A stretch of 64,000 nt of DNA. Source: Devosia neptuniae. GTDB lineage: Bacteria > Pseudomonadota > Alphaproteobacteria > Rhizobiales > Devosiaceae. Shown in pieces: positions 47,747 to 58,286 of this stretch. Below the pieces are notes generated by a model. That model was not told the origin of the DNA. It made no database searches and saw nothing but the letters and a program-made list of their open reading frames with translations. Position numbers and translations under genes: made by a program. Location of the stretch: contig NZ_CP104965.1 of NCBI RefSeq assembly GCF_025452235.1, positions 2,166,501-2,230,500 on the forward strand, given 5' to 3'. Each line of letters starts with the position of its first letter. Within the stretch, counting starts at the first letter, position 1.

Positions 47747-49701
47747 CGGATAGCAATACCCCGATCATCTCGTTGCGCGGGCTCAACCGGGTCTTCGCAA
47801 CCGGGGGCGAGGCCGTGACCGTGCTGCGGGATATCGATCTCGATATCCATCAGGGCGAGCTGGTGGCCATCATCGGGCAATCCGGCTCGGGCAAGTCGAC
47901 GCTGATGAACATTCTGGGGTGCCTCGATAAGGCGACCACGGGCAAATACACCTTTGGCGGCAAGGATGTCGGCCGGCTGGGACCCGATGCCCTGGCCGAA
48001 CTGCGGCGCGAGCATTTCGGTTTCATCTTCCAGCGCTATCAATTGCTGCCCGATCTGGACGCGGTGGAGAATGTCGAAATTCCCGCCATCTATGCCGGGG
48101 TGGATGCGACGGCGCGGCGGCAGCGGGCCATCGACTTGTTGACCCGCCTTGGACTCGGCGAGCGGCTGAGCCATCGGCCCAATGCATTATCGGGCGGCCA
48201 GCAGCAGCGCGTCAGCGTGGCGCGGGCGCTGATGAATGGGGGCGAGGTAATCCTGGCCGACGAGCCCACCGGAGCGCTCGACAGCCATAGCGGCAAGGAA
48301 TTGCTGGCTTTGCTGCACGAGCTGCATGGCGAGGGCCACACCATCATCATCGTGACCCATGATGCCTCCATTGCCGCGCAGGCCGAGCGGGTGATCGAGA
48401 TTTCCGATGGCGTGATCATCGCCGACCGCCGCAATGGCGAAGAGACCCGCAATGACCGCACCAAGCAAGCCATCCGCCACATTGCGCGCTGGCGCGAAGG
48501 GCTGGACCGGGCCGGCGAAGCATTTCGCATGGCGCTGCGGGCCATGGTGGCGCATAAGCTGCGCACGTTCCTGACCATGCTGGGCATCATCATCGGCATT
48601 GCGTCGGTGGTGAGCGTGGTGGCCCTGGGGCAGGGCAGTCAGCAGACCGTGCTCAACAATATCGCCTCGATCGGCACCAATACGATCAATATCTATCCCG
48701 GCAGCGGCTTTGGCGACCGGCGCTCGGCGCGCATCCAAACCCTGGTGCCCTCCGACGCGGCGGCCATCGGCGAGCAGCCCTTTGCCGATAGCGTCTCCCC
48801 ACAGGTCAGCTCCAACGCCACCGTGTTGTTCCGCGCCACCTCCTCCAATGCGACGGTGACGGGCGTCGGCGCGGGCTATTTCCAGGTCAACGGGCGCACC
48901 TTCACCGATGGGGTGGGCTTTACGCCCGCCAGCGTTAGCCAGATGACGCAGGAAGCCGTCATCGACAAAAATGCCAGCGACGCTTTCTTCGTCAACGGCG
49001 AGGAACCGGTGGGGCAGGTGATCATGCTCGACAATGTGCCGGTGCGGGTCATCGGGGTGGTGGCCAATGTCACCGGCTTCGGCCCGGGCGGCAATTCAGC
49101 CAATGTCTATGTGCCCTATACCACCGCGATGCGCCGCATCCTGGGGCAGAGCTACCTCAGCTCGGTCGCGGTGCGCGTCGCCGACAGCTATGACATGAGC
49201 GAGGCCGAGGCCGATATTACCGAGCTGCTGACGCGGCTGCATGGCGGCAAGACCGATTTTTTCCTGCAGAACACGGCGACCATTCGCGAAACGATTGAAT
49301 CCACCTCGCAAACCCTGACCCTGCTGATCTCCACCATTGCAGTGATTTCATTGGTGGTGGGCGGCATCGGGGTGATGAATATCATGCTGGTCAGCGTCTC
49401 CGAGCGGACCAAGGAGATCGGCATTCGCATGGCGGTGGGGGCGCGGCGCGGCGATATCCTGCGCCAATTCCTGATCGAGGCGGTGCTGGTCTGCTTCGTC
49501 GGCGGCGCCGCCGGGGTGGCGCTGAGTTTCGGGCTGGGCAGCGCGCTGACGGCGCTCGTGCAAGGCGCGACGGTGCGCTACTCGGCGGAGTCGATTGTCT
49601 TGGCGATCCTGTCGTCGAGCCTGATCGGGGTGGTGTTCGGCTTCATGCCGGCGCGGTCGGCGGCAAGGCTGGACCCGGTGGAGGCACTGGCGCGGGAGTA
49701 G
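47743..49701 (+). CDS. macB: MacB-type ABC exporter (ATPase-permease fusion)
   Basis: A 652-residue exporter with an N-terminal ATPase (about 1-230: Walker A GQSGSGKST, signature ALSGGQQQRVSVARAL, Walker B ILADEPTGALD) and a C-terminal FtsX-type permease (four helices, with a large periplasmic domain between the first and second; GGIGVMNIMLVSVSERTKEI near 540-560). It works with the adaptor upstream to export macrolides, lipoprotein-like or peptide molecules. The start overlaps the adaptor stop (ATGA). Confidence 0.92.
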   Translation: MTDSNTPIISLRGLNRVFATGGEAVTVLRDIDLDIHQGELVAIIGQSGSGKSTLMNILGCLDKATTGKYTFGGKDVGRLGPDALAELRREHFGFIFQRYQLLPDLDAVENVEIPAIYAGVDATARRQRAIDLLTRLGLGERLSHRPNALSGGQQQRVSVARALMNGGEVILADEPTGALDSHSGKELLALLHELHGEGHTIIIVTHDASIAAQAERVIEISDGVIIADRRNGEETRNDRTKQAIRHIARWREGLDRAGEAFRMALRAMVAHKLRTFLTMLGIIIGIASVVSVVALGQGSQQTVLNNIASIGTNTINIYPGSGFGDRRSARIQTLVPSDAAAIGEQPFADSVSPQVSSNATVLFRATSSNATVTGVGAGYFQVNGRTFTDGVGFTPASVSQMTQEAVIDKNASDAFFVNGEEPVGQVIMLDNVPVRVIGVVANVTGFGPGGNSANVYVPYTTAMRRILGQSYLSSVAVRVADSYDMSEAEADITELLTRLHGGKTDFFLQNTATIRETIESTSQTLTLLISTIAVISLVVGGIGVMNIMLVSVSERTKEIGIRMAVGARRGDILRQFLIEAVLVCFVGGAAGVALSFGLGSALTALVQGATVRYSAESIVLAILSSSLIGVVFGFMPARSAARLDPVEALARE

Positions 49702-49714
49702 AAGGGGTATCCCC

Positions 49715-52700
49715 TCAATAGTCCTTCTCGTAGAACACGCCCATGCTGGTATTGCCGTCCTGCCCGGCAGCACCGGTGACCTTGAGGTCATTGGTGACAT
49801 CGAGATTAATCGTCACCTTGCTCTGCCCATTCGCCCCGGCCTGCACGCCGAGATAGACATTATCCTGGATATAGGTGCCGGCCTGCACCGCGACATTGCC
49901 CGCGTCGTCGGTGACGATGTCGAGATCGTCCAGCCCGGCCGCACTGCGCAGGCTATCGACCAGACCATTGCCGCCACCGCCCATCAGCGAGGCAGCAGCA
50001 CCGGCCAGCTTGGCCAGTTGCAATGGCGACAGCTCGCTCATGGAGCGTTTGAAGATCAGTTGGCTCAGCACTTCGTCCTGCGGCAGCATGGGTGTCGAGG
50101 TGAAGCTGACGGCAATGTCGGAGGCGCGGCCAGAGACGGTGACATAGACGGTGATGCCCTCGCCCTCGGTTTCGGCGACGAAATTGAGGAAGGGGTCGAG
50201 ATCGCCCACCAGGGTCACTTCCCCGCTCTGGAAGGTGACGCGCTGGCCGAGAATCGCGAGGCGCCCGCGATTGAGCGAGAAAGCGCCGACCGGTTGGATA
50301 TCGCTGACCGGGCCGGTGAGACGCACCGAGCCACCCACTTCGGCATCGAGCCCGCGGCCACGAATGAAAATCTGGTTGGGCGCGTTGACATTGACATCGA
50401 GTACCACGCCGCTGGGACGGGTCTGGGGAATGGGCGCGCCGCGCTCGTCCACCTTGGCGCGGGCCAGGGTCTGTTCCACTGCCGGCGGAGTGCGCACATG
50501 CTGCACGTCGATCAGTTCGGCGCCGCCGCCAAAGCTGTCCGGCACGGTGATATTGGCTTCCTCGACCAGCACATCGCCGGACAGCAGCGGCGAGCCGGTG
50601 AGATTGCCCGTCAGCGCAAGCTGGCCCGAGGCGGTGGCTACGAACAGATTGCCGTCGGCATAGCGGGCCGAGTTGAGCGCGATGCGTAAGTCGGCCGGGA
50701 AGTTTGCGCTGAGGCCAATCGAGCCCGAGGCCGAGACGGAGCCCCCGGTCGACAGATTAGCCGAGAAATTGTTGATGACGGCGCGTTCGCCCGACAGCGC
50801 TGCAGACCCCGTAATGCCTTCGAGCCGGGCATTGAGTTCGGGATCGACATAGCCGCCATTACTGATCGAGGCCGTGCCGCCGAACTGGGGCGCCGAAATG
50901 GACCCGCTGACCCGGGCGTCGAGATTGGCCGTGCCGCTGAGCTGGCCGCCGCGATCGGCCACGAATTGATTGGCCAGCGCGAGGGGCGCCGAGCCATTGA
51001 TGGTGAGATTGAGCCCATTGCCCGCCAGCGGGATCGTGCCCGAGCCGGTCAGGGTCAGGCCGCCCGAGCCATTGGCACTGAGCGCCGCCAGGGTGACGGT
51101 GTTATTGGCAAAGCTGCCATTGGTGGTGACGCTGAGCGGGGCAATGCCGAATTCGCTGATCGCGGCGGCATTGATGCCCTGCCCCTGCGCCTGGAAGCTG
51201 ACGCGCGGCGCGCTGCCCGTGCCGCCAATATTGGCGCGGCCATTGAGCGTGCCGGCCAGGCCCAGCTCGGGCATGATGGCATTGGCGATCGAGAGCGGCA
51301 GCGCGTTGATATCAACGACGAGGTCGAGCGCTTCGCCGGCCGTACCATTGGCGGTGATGCTGCCCGAGCCGACATTGAAGCGCACCGCATTGAGCGCGAC
51401 ATTGGAGCCGGACACGGAAAGAATTGTGGGCTGCGCCAGCGCCGCGGCGAGCTGGCCCTGCCGAAGTTGCGCGCGGTCCAGCGCCAGCCGGTAGCCTTGA
51501 TCGATGGGGGTGAGCGAACCCGCCACATCCACATTGGTGCCGGTGGCGAGCGCCGCCTGGGCGTCGAATGCCGTGGTATTGCCGGTCTGGTTGGCCGAGG
51601 CGGTCAGCGTATTGATGGTCACCCCGGCCGCAGCAACATTGCTGGCATTGGCCGCGCCATCGATCACCGGCACGCCGAACAGATCAGCGATGGTGGCATT
51701 GATATCGGCAGCGCCGACCCGGATGTCATTGACGGCCAGATCGCGCACGTCGCCGCGAATATTGGCGCCTTGCTTGCCATCGGTGGGGGTGAGCTGGATA
51801 TCCGCATTCACCGCGCCCTTGGCCTCGAGCAGGGCCAGGGCGGCGGCCACCGAAACATCGGGCGCCACCACGCTCAGCCCGCCATCCAGCAAGCTGGTTT
51901 TGGCATTGCGGACAATCCCACCAGTGATGCGCGTGCCCGCGGCCTGGAAATCGAGATTGGCGAGGGATTGTTCGGTCTCGGTAACCGCGACGTCACCGGC
52001 AAGACTGGTGCGGAAGCCGTCCAGTTCGGCGGCGCCGCTGAGCTGCCCATCGAGCCGATCGACATTGTAGCGGCCGGCAAAACCGATTTTCGCATCACGC
52101 AGGTTGCGATCGACCAGGCTGCCGCTGGCGACAGTGGCATCGAGATTGAGATCGATGACGTTGTCCTGCCCCTTGGCGGTCCCCACCACCTTGAGCGGGC
52201 CGCTGGCGGCGTCGGACAGTAGGCCCAGATCGCTCAGGTCGAGATTAAAGGTGAAATCGGCCAGGGCATTGGAATAGGTGCCATCGGCCAGCATCTGCAC
52301 CTGATTGTTGGCGATGCGGAAATTCTCGGCAACCAGGCCCGCCTCAGTGCGCGCGACCCGGCCGGACAGCGCCACCGTGCCGGCCAGCAGGCGGTCGGCC
52401 GTTTCGTCGTCGATGGCCAGATTGGTGCCCGAACCATCCAGCGTCAGATCGAATCCGCCGGTCAGCGGCGTCAGCGAGCCGGTCGCCTTCAAATCCAGCG
52501 CGCCGTCGAGCTCGCGCCCGGCCAGACCCGAAAAGGGCGAGATGCTGGACGTCTGCAGACCAATATCGCCATTGAATTCGAGGCCATCGAGCTGGCCCTG
52601 CAGCGCCGCCGTCAGCGCCTTGCCGACGACGCGGAACTGGGCCAGTTGCACCGGCTGGCCGGCATTCCATAGGCCTGCAATGCCCAGGCCAATGCTGTCG

Positions 52701-54046
52701 CCCAAAGCCGCCTCGACTTCGTCGCTGGCGGCGATGCCAGCCAGGGTGCCATCGCCATTAAAGGTGAGGCGCCGCGTGGCGGGATCGGACAGGTTGGCAG
52801 CGACACCGCCCAGGGTGAGGGCGAGCGTGTCTGCAGCGAAGCCGGGGCTCTGGAAGCCGCCGATGGAGAGATTGGAGCTCCAGTCTTCCGAATTGCCGGC
52901 GCCGAAATCAATGTTGAACTGGGCCGATTGCACGTGGGTGGCGCTGCCGGGCACCGGCAGGGTCACCGCCCCGCCAGCGGGATCGGCGACCGTCGCATTG
53001 AGCACGAGTTGGCGCAGGAAATTGTCCGGTGTGGTTTCGGCCGAGGCTTCGAGCGCCAATTGGCCGCCCGTGAGCTTGAGCCCGGAAATCGAGAGCCCGC
53101 CCGCCGAGCGCACCAGCGCATTGGCGGTCAGCGCGGTTTCGGCCCCGAAGAAGGGCCGGTAAGGCTCGGCCATCAGTGTTGACAGCGGGCCGCGCAAATC
53201 GGCCGCAATGGCAAAGCCCTCGGGCTGCTGGGTGACCGTCGCGACACCCGACAGTGCGGTTTGTTGATTGGCCTGCAGCACCAGTTCGGTGCGCAAATCG
53301 GCCACCGGGCCGGCGCCCTTGAGCGACAGGTTCATCGCCGGGCGGTTTTCGATATTGAGCAGGTTGGCGATCACGCCATCGGCGGGCTCGACCAATGCCA
53401 GGCCCAGATCGACGGAATTGTCGGCCTTTTTGTAGTCGACGTCGAGATCGAGCGTGCCGCCGGGGCCGTCGAGGCGCACAATATCGAGATTGGTGGTGAG
53501 ATTGCCGCCCTCAAGCGTAAAGGCGCCGTTGAGCGAGATTTCCGAACCCAGCCCGAACACGCCTTCGCCAAAGGTGACCTTGGGAATAGCCAATTCCTGC
53601 AGCACCACCGCAACGGGAAATTCGGGGATTTGCAGCGAACCGGCCTCGGCCGGGGGCAGGTCGGCGCCTTCGGTGGGCACGGCATTGCGCAGATATTCGA
53701 TGGAATCGGCCTTGAGCGACTGCACATCGAGCTTGCCCAGGAACAGGGCCGCCTGGTTCCAGGTCAGCGTGGCATTGTTGACGCGCAGCCACACGCCCTC
53801 TGCGTCCGAAATGGTGATTTCGCGCACCGAGACATTGGAGCCCAGCACGCCATCGATATTGGAGAGGCTGATCTGCCGCTCGGGCGTCGAGAGGCGGTCC
53901 TGCACGAAGCTGGTGAGCCAATCCTTCTGCTGCTGATCGCTCATCGTCAGCACATCCTGCGCGACGATAGCGGCGGGCACGCCCAGCCCGCACAGCACAA
54001 GGCCAGTGGCCAGCAGGCGGCGGTGATGCATGGTGAGCCGGGCCAT
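49715..54046 (-). CDS. tamB: Translocation and assembly module subunit TamB
   Basis: A very large protein of 1443 residues, inner-membrane anchored and reaching through the periplasm. The signal-anchor is at residues about 10-30, then long stretches of beta-repeat sequence, and the conserved C-terminal DUF490 domain (VYVTVSGRASDIAVSFTSTP, PQDEVLSQLIF, KVTINLDVTNDLKVTG). Its job with TamA is outer-membrane protein assembly and/or lipid transport. It starts at the TamA stop, with one base shared. Repetitive Gly/Ala/Asn-rich sequence makes many false ORFs on the other strand. Confidence 0.92.
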   Translation of the reverse strand: MARLTMHHRRLLATGLVLCGLGVPAAIVAQDVLTMSDQQQKDWLTSFVQDRLSTPERQISLSNIDGVLGSNVSVREITISDAEGVWLRVNNATLTWNQAALFLGKLDVQSLKADSIEYLRNAVPTEGADLPPAEAGSLQIPEFPVAVVLQELAIPKVTFGEGVFGLGSEISLNGAFTLEGGNLTTNLDIVRLDGPGGTLDLDVDYKKADNSVDLGLALVEPADGVIANLLNIENRPAMNLSLKGAGPVADLRTELVLQANQQTALSGVATVTQQPEGFAIAADLRGPLSTLMAEPYRPFFGAETALTANALVRSAGGLSISGLKLTGGQLALEASAETTPDNFLRQLVLNATVADPAGGAVTLPVPGSATHVQSAQFNIDFGAGNSEDWSSNLSIGGFQSPGFAADTLALTLGGVAANLSDPATRRLTFNGDGTLAGIAASDEVEAALGDSIGLGIAGLWNAGQPVQLAQFRVVGKALTAALQGQLDGLEFNGDIGLQTSSISPFSGLAGRELDGALDLKATGSLTPLTGGFDLTLDGSGTNLAIDDETADRLLAGTVALSGRVARTEAGLVAENFRIANNQVQMLADGTYSNALADFTFNLDLSDLGLLSDAASGPLKVVGTAKGQDNVIDLNLDATVASGSLVDRNLRDAKIGFAGRYNVDRLDGQLSGAAELDGFRTSLAGDVAVTETEQSLANLDFQAAGTRITGGIVRNAKTSLLDGGLSVVAPDVSVAAALALLEAKGAVNADIQLTPTDGKQGANIRGDVRDLAVNDIRVGAADINATIADLFGVPVIDGAANASNVAAAGVTINTLTASANQTGNTTAFDAQAALATGTNVDVAGSLTPIDQGYRLALDRAQLRQGQLAAALAQPTILSVSGSNVALNAVRFNVGSGSITANGTAGEALDLVVDINALPLSIANAIMPELGLAGTLNGRANIGGTGSAPRVSFQAQGQGINAAAISEFGIAPLSVTTNGSFANNTVTLAALSANGSGGLTLTGSGTIPLAGNGLNLTINGSAPLALANQFVADRGGQLSGTANLDARVSGSISAPQFGGTASISNGGYVDPELNARLEGITGSAALSGERAVINNFSANLSTGGSVSASGSIGLSANFPADLRIALNSARYADGNLFVATASGQLALTGNLTGSPLLSGDVLVEEANITVPDSFGGGAELIDVQHVRTPPAVEQTLARAKVDERGAPIPQTRPSGVVLDVNVNAPNQIFIRGRGLDAEVGGSVRLTGPVSDIQPVGAFSLNRGRLAILGQRVTFQSGEVTLVGDLDPFLNFVAETEGEGITVYVTVSGRASDIAVSFTSTPMLPQDEVLSQLIFKRSMSELSPLQLAKLAGAAASLMGGGGNGLVDSLRSAAGLDDLDIVTDDAGNVAVQAGTYIQDNVYLGVQAGANGQSKVTINLDVTNDLKVTGAAGQDGNTSMGVFYEKDY

Positions 54047-55944
54047 CAGAACGACTGCCCTATGCCGACATAGATGGCGTAATCGGGATCGCCCGAGCGC
54101 TTGTTGAGCGGCACGGCGACGTCGAGCCGCAGGGGCCCCAGGCCCGTGTAATAGCGCACGCCGACGCCGGCGCCGAGGCGCAGGTCGTCGAGCTCGGGGA
54201 AGGTGTCGGCCGCGACATAGCCGCCATCGAGGAACCCGACCACGCCGATGTCGCTCGTAACCTTGGCGCGGGCTTCGAGCGAGCCTTCGAGCAGATAGCG
54301 CCCGCCGGTGACATTGCCCAGCCCATCATCGACGCCGATGGATTTGAAGGCATAGCCGCGCACCGAGCCGCCGCCGCCGGCAAAGAACAGCTTGTCGGGC
54401 GGGATTTCGCTCAGGTCCGGCCCGACCAGCGCCCCGGCCTTGAAGCGGCCGGCCAGCACGAAGGGGTCTTCCTCGCCAAAGCCGAAATAGGTGCGGCCCT
54501 CCACGGTGATCTGGGCGGCGGGGTTTTCGTAGTTGAATTCGTAGAAGGGCTCAAGATTGGCCTTGAGATACCAGCCGCTGGTGGGATCGACCTTGTCGTC
54601 GCGGAAATCCAGCGTCGCGCCGGCATAGATGCCCGCCGTGGTGAAGTCGCGGGTGCCGAACACATCGTCTTCGAATTGGCTGCGTTCCAGCGTGGCGCCG
54701 CCTTCGAAGGTGATCTGGTCGGAGAAGAAATGGGTCAGCCCCAGCCGGCCATTGGCCGAGGTTTCCATATAGGTGGGGTAAATGGTGCGTTCGGCCGAAA
54801 TGGCAGCGACGAGGTCGGTATCGGGCGTGAGGAAGCCCGGCTTGGTGAAAGTGCCGCCAAACATATAGTCGAATTCTTCGGTATCGAGCGGCCAGGCAAT
54901 GCTGGCGACGCGGGCATCGAGCCGCAGCCGCTCGGCCTGGCCGAACAGATTGCGCCACAGATGAAAACCTTCGACGCCCAGCCCATCGACGGTGGAATAG
55001 GTGGCGCCGACACCAAAGCGGCGTCCGGCGGATTCCTGCACGAACAGATTGTAAGGTAATAGGCCATCGGCACCGATGGCTTGCGCCGCTTCCAGCCGCG
55101 CGGCCTGGAATACGTCGAGCCGGTCGAGGCGCTTTTGCGCCAGCGCCAATTCGTCCGGATCATATTCCTCGCCCACCGTCAGCCCGGTCTGGCGGCGGAC
55201 GAATTCGGGGTCCATTCGTTCGGTGCCCGAAACACTGACCTCGCCAAAGGCGGCTTTCATGCCCGGATTGACGGTAATGGTGACGTCCACACTGCTGCTG
55301 GCGTGATCGGCCACCACATCGCGGGTGACCACGGCGGCCTTGGCATAGCCCTGCTGCCGCCAGGCTTCGAGCGCCAGCTGTTCGGCCTTGAGGACCACGC
55401 TGGATTTGGCGATCTCGCCGCTGCCGAAACCGCGTGAGGACGGCATGTCGACATGGTCGAACGGGTCGCTGGTGGGCGGGGCCTGATTGACGATATTGAC
55501 ACTGTTGAAGCGGAATAGCGGCCCGGGCGTCACGAGGATCGCGACATCGACCGGCTTGGGCAGTTTGGTGTCCGGCGCCAGGTTTGCGGCCTCGGCGCCG
55601 CCAACGCGAATGCTGACGGTGCCGCCATAATAGCCCTCGTTGTAGAGGGCGGCGATGATGCGCTTGTAATCGCCGCGCGCCTTGGCGAGCAGCCCCGCCG
55701 CGCCTGAAGCCGGCTCGTTCTGGTCGGCGACGAGTGCCGAGGCATTGCGCACGGCATTTTCCGGCACGCCGGTTTCCGTAACGGAAAGATTGACCTTATA
55801 GGGCTGCGGGTCGGCGATCACCGCGTCGGCGTCGCTCTGGTTCTCGAACAGCTTGATCCCGAAAATCTCGAATGCAGCAGCCGGCGCCACCGCAAGGCCC
55901 AGGCCGGTCGCAGCAAGCAAGATGGCGCTAAAACTCGTTACCAA
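54046..55944 (-). CDS. tamA: Translocation and assembly module subunit TamA (Omp85 family)
   Basis: A 632-residue Omp85 outer-membrane protein. A signal peptide (ILLAATGLGLAVAPAAAF) precedes POTRA domains (about 50-290: LFRFNSVNIVNQ, AFGEVSVSGTERMDPEFVRR) and a 16-strand barrel ending in Phe (YAIYVGIGQSF). It works with TamB, the next gene. The start is TTG 55944; no in-frame ATG occurs between it and the upstream stop, which is unusual and would lower translation. Confidence 0.92.
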   Translation of the reverse strand: MVTSFSAILLAATGLGLAVAPAAAFEIFGIKLFENQSDADAVIADPQPYKVNLSVTETGVPENAVRNASALVADQNEPASGAAGLLAKARGDYKRIIAALYNEGYYGGTVSIRVGGAEAANLAPDTKLPKPVDVAILVTPGPLFRFNSVNIVNQAPPTSDPFDHVDMPSSRGFGSGEIAKSSVVLKAEQLALEAWRQQGYAKAAVVTRDVVADHASSSVDVTITVNPGMKAAFGEVSVSGTERMDPEFVRRQTGLTVGEEYDPDELALAQKRLDRLDVFQAARLEAAQAIGADGLLPYNLFVQESAGRRFGVGATYSTVDGLGVEGFHLWRNLFGQAERLRLDARVASIAWPLDTEEFDYMFGGTFTKPGFLTPDTDLVAAISAERTIYPTYMETSANGRLGLTHFFSDQITFEGGATLERSQFEDDVFGTRDFTTAGIYAGATLDFRDDKVDPTSGWYLKANLEPFYEFNYENPAAQITVEGRTYFGFGEEDPFVLAGRFKAGALVGPDLSEIPPDKLFFAGGGGSVRGYAFKSIGVDDGLGNVTGGRYLLEGSLEARAKVTSDIGVVGFLDGGYVAADTFPELDDLRLGAGVGVRYYTGLGPLRLDVAVPLNKRSGDPDYAIYVGIGQSF

Positions 55945-56365
55945 ACGCGCGATATGCAGTGGACCAATTCCCGTCCGTTACGCTTCTACCAAGAAGGACA
56001 GAAGCCGATATTGCCCTCAGGGACCAAAAGATTCGGTTAAACCCGATCCCGGCCCCACCCTCCGACGCTGCAGGCGGTCATTTCGTGGCCAGTTTAGGGC
56101 GCCATGAAGGCATAGGGCAAGGTTTGGGGAAAATTGTTCTCAATTCCGTGAACAAGCGTGGCCAATGGGCAACGGGTGGGAAGGGGCACGACCGAGTGGT
56201 TCGATAATCTCTCCATGAGGTCACTGCGATCGTGTTCCCCCACGGTGTCATTCCCGCGAAAGCGGGAACCTCTGTTTTTCTTCCTGCATCGTCAACGGAG
56301 ATTCCCGCTTTCGCGGGAATGACACGGTAGGGGGTGGGACCATCGCGGTCACCAAACGCCAAGAA
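55945..56365. other. Intergenic gap between yejA-like and tamA
   Basis: A 421-base gap with no gene I can support. It should hold the tamA promoter (minus strand). It also carries the inverted repeat listed next. Possible short frames are not supported by codon use or ribosome sites. Confidence 0.5.
56245..56325. repeat. GTCATTCC-type 24-bp inverted repeat
   Basis: Positions 56245-56268 and 56302-56325 are exact reverse complements with a 33-base spacer. Each arm is itself a hairpin, TTCCCGC-GAAA-GCGGGAA. Outer ends GTGTCATTCC match the element at 18264-18363. Confidence 0.75.
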
Positions 56366-58210
56366 CTACTGCCCCACCTTCGCCGCCTTGGCTTCGTCAT
56401 ACCACCAGATCGAGGGAAATCCCGACGAAAATTCGGGCAGATTTTCGGGGCGGCTGAAGCGATCCCAGCGGGCCGAGCGGGTGTTGCGCAGGCCATAGCT
56501 GGGGACGATATTGTGCTGCGCCAGCAGCACCCGGTCGAGCGCCTTGGTCGCGGCTTCCAGCGTTTCCCGATCATCGGCATAGATGATCTTGTCGATCAGC
56601 GCGTCGACGCCGGGATCGGCAATGCCGGCATAATTCTGCGAACCCGGTTCGTCCTTGCTGGTCGAGCCGAAAAAGAAGCGCTGCTCATTGCCGGGGGAGA
56701 AGGTTTGGCCCCACCCAGAATAGATCACGTCGTAATCGAAGCTGCGCAGGCGATTGATATATTGTGGGCTATCGACGGTGCGCAGGGTCGCGGCGATGCC
56801 GATCTGGTTGAGATTGGTGACGAGGTTGGTGGCGACCGGCTCGTTGGTCGGGCCGTTGAGTAGAATCTCGAAGCTGAGTTGGGTGCCGTTGGCATCGACC
56901 AGGCGATTGCCCTCCAGCGTATAGCCGGCCTCCTGCAGCAAGCCCAATGCGGTACGCAGATTGGCGCGCAGCTTGCTCGCGTCGCCGCTGACCGGGTTGG
57001 TATAGGGCTCGGTGAAAACGCGCTGTGGAATCTTGTCGCCCAGCGATTGCAGGATTTCCAGCTCCTCGCCTTCCGGCAGGCCCGACGAGGCGAAAGGCAG
57101 GCCGTAGAAGTAACTGTTGAGGCGCTGGTATTGCCCGTAGAACAGCGTCTTGCTCAGTTCCTCGAAGTCGAAGGCATAATTGAGCGCTTCGCGCACCCGT
57201 TCATCCTGGAAAATGGCGCGGCGCTGGTTGGGAATGTAGCCGACGATATAGCCGTTGCTATTGTAGTCCTGCGGGAACAATTCCTGCACGACGCGACCAT
57301 CCTTGACGGCGGGGAAATCATAGGCCGTGGCCCAGCGGCGCGCGGTGTTTTCCATCCACCAATCGAACTGATCGCCCTTGAAGGCCTCGAAAGCCACATT
57401 GAGATCGAGGAAATATTCGACGCGGTATTCATCGAAATTATTGGTGCCGATCTGGGTCGGGTGGTCCTTGCCCCAATAGTTCTCGACCCGCTTATAGGTG
57501 ACGGTGCGGCCGGCGTCGAAACTGGCCAGTTCATAGGGCCCCGAGCCCAGCGGCGGCTCCAGCGTCGACGCGCCGATGTCGCGTTTCTTGCCCTTGGCGT
57601 CGGTGCCCTCCCACCAATGCTGGGGCAGCACCATGAGCTGGCCTAAAATCTTGGGCAGTTCGCGATTGCCCGGCTGGTCGAAGGTGAAGGTGACCTCCCC
57701 GGGCGCGGTTTCGGCAACGCCGGTGACATTGTGATAATATTGGGCGCGGTCGGGATTGAGTTCCACCAGCTTGTTGAACGACCAGATGACGTCGCTGACC
57801 TTGACCGGTTCGCCATCATGCCATTTCGCATCGGGATTCATGCGGAAGGTGACCGAGGAATAATCGGCGGGAAATTTCATCGCCTCGGCCAAAAGGCCAT
57901 AATCGGTCAACACCTCGTCCAGGGATGGGGTCATCAGCGTTTCGTAGAGCAGGCCGACGCCACCCGCGACCTCGCCCTTGGGCAGGATGGGGTTGAACGT
58001 ATCAAAGCTGCCCATCGCGCTCATCCGCACCGTGCCACCCTTGGGGGCATCGACATTGACATAGTCGAAATGGGTGAAGCCCTCGGGATATTTCGGCTCG
58101 CCAATGGCAGAACTCCCATGCAGCCAGGTGTCGGGCTTGTCGGCCTGGGCGAAGGCCGACAGGGTGGAGACCAGGACGAGGCCGGTGGCAAGGATTGAGG
58201 TGAGCTTCAT
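56366..58210 (-). CDS. Peptide ABC transporter substrate-binding protein (YejA-like)
   Basis: A 614-residue family-5 binding protein. The signal peptide (ATGLVLVSTLSAFAQ) is followed by HFDYVNVDAPKGGTVRM, DFAPSL-like YETLMTPSLDEVLTDYG and the long Trp-rich SYDVIYSGWGQTFSPG-like region typical of YejA. YejABEF imports microcin C-like peptides in enterobacteria; other substrates are likely here. It is last of a four-gene set, 76 bases after the ATPase gene. ATG 58210 is set by the signal peptide. Confidence 0.88.
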   Translation of the reverse strand: MKLTSILATGLVLVSTLSAFAQADKPDTWLHGSSAIGEPKYPEGFTHFDYVNVDAPKGGTVRMSAMGSFDTFNPILPKGEVAGGVGLLYETLMTPSLDEVLTDYGLLAEAMKFPADYSSVTFRMNPDAKWHDGEPVKVSDVIWSFNKLVELNPDRAQYYHNVTGVAETAPGEVTFTFDQPGNRELPKILGQLMVLPQHWWEGTDAKGKKRDIGASTLEPPLGSGPYELASFDAGRTVTYKRVENYWGKDHPTQIGTNNFDEYRVEYFLDLNVAFEAFKGDQFDWWMENTARRWATAYDFPAVKDGRVVQELFPQDYNSNGYIVGYIPNQRRAIFQDERVREALNYAFDFEELSKTLFYGQYQRLNSYFYGLPFASSGLPEGEELEILQSLGDKIPQRVFTEPYTNPVSGDASKLRANLRTALGLLQEAGYTLEGNRLVDANGTQLSFEILLNGPTNEPVATNLVTNLNQIGIAATLRTVDSPQYINRLRSFDYDVIYSGWGQTFSPGNEQRFFFGSTSKDEPGSQNYAGIADPGVDALIDKIIYADDRETLEAATKALDRVLLAQHNIVPSYGLRNTRSARWDRFSRPENLPEFSSGFPSIWWYDEAKAAKVGQ

Positions 58211-58286
58211 CGGGCGGCTCCAGGCTATTTTGCAGATTTGCGACAAGACTAGGCGGATTGGGGCGGAGGCGACAGGGGGCGTGGCA

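Noticed and set aside
50966-52222. Long + strand frame inside tamB
   Set aside because: Antisense shadow of repetitive TamB sequence.
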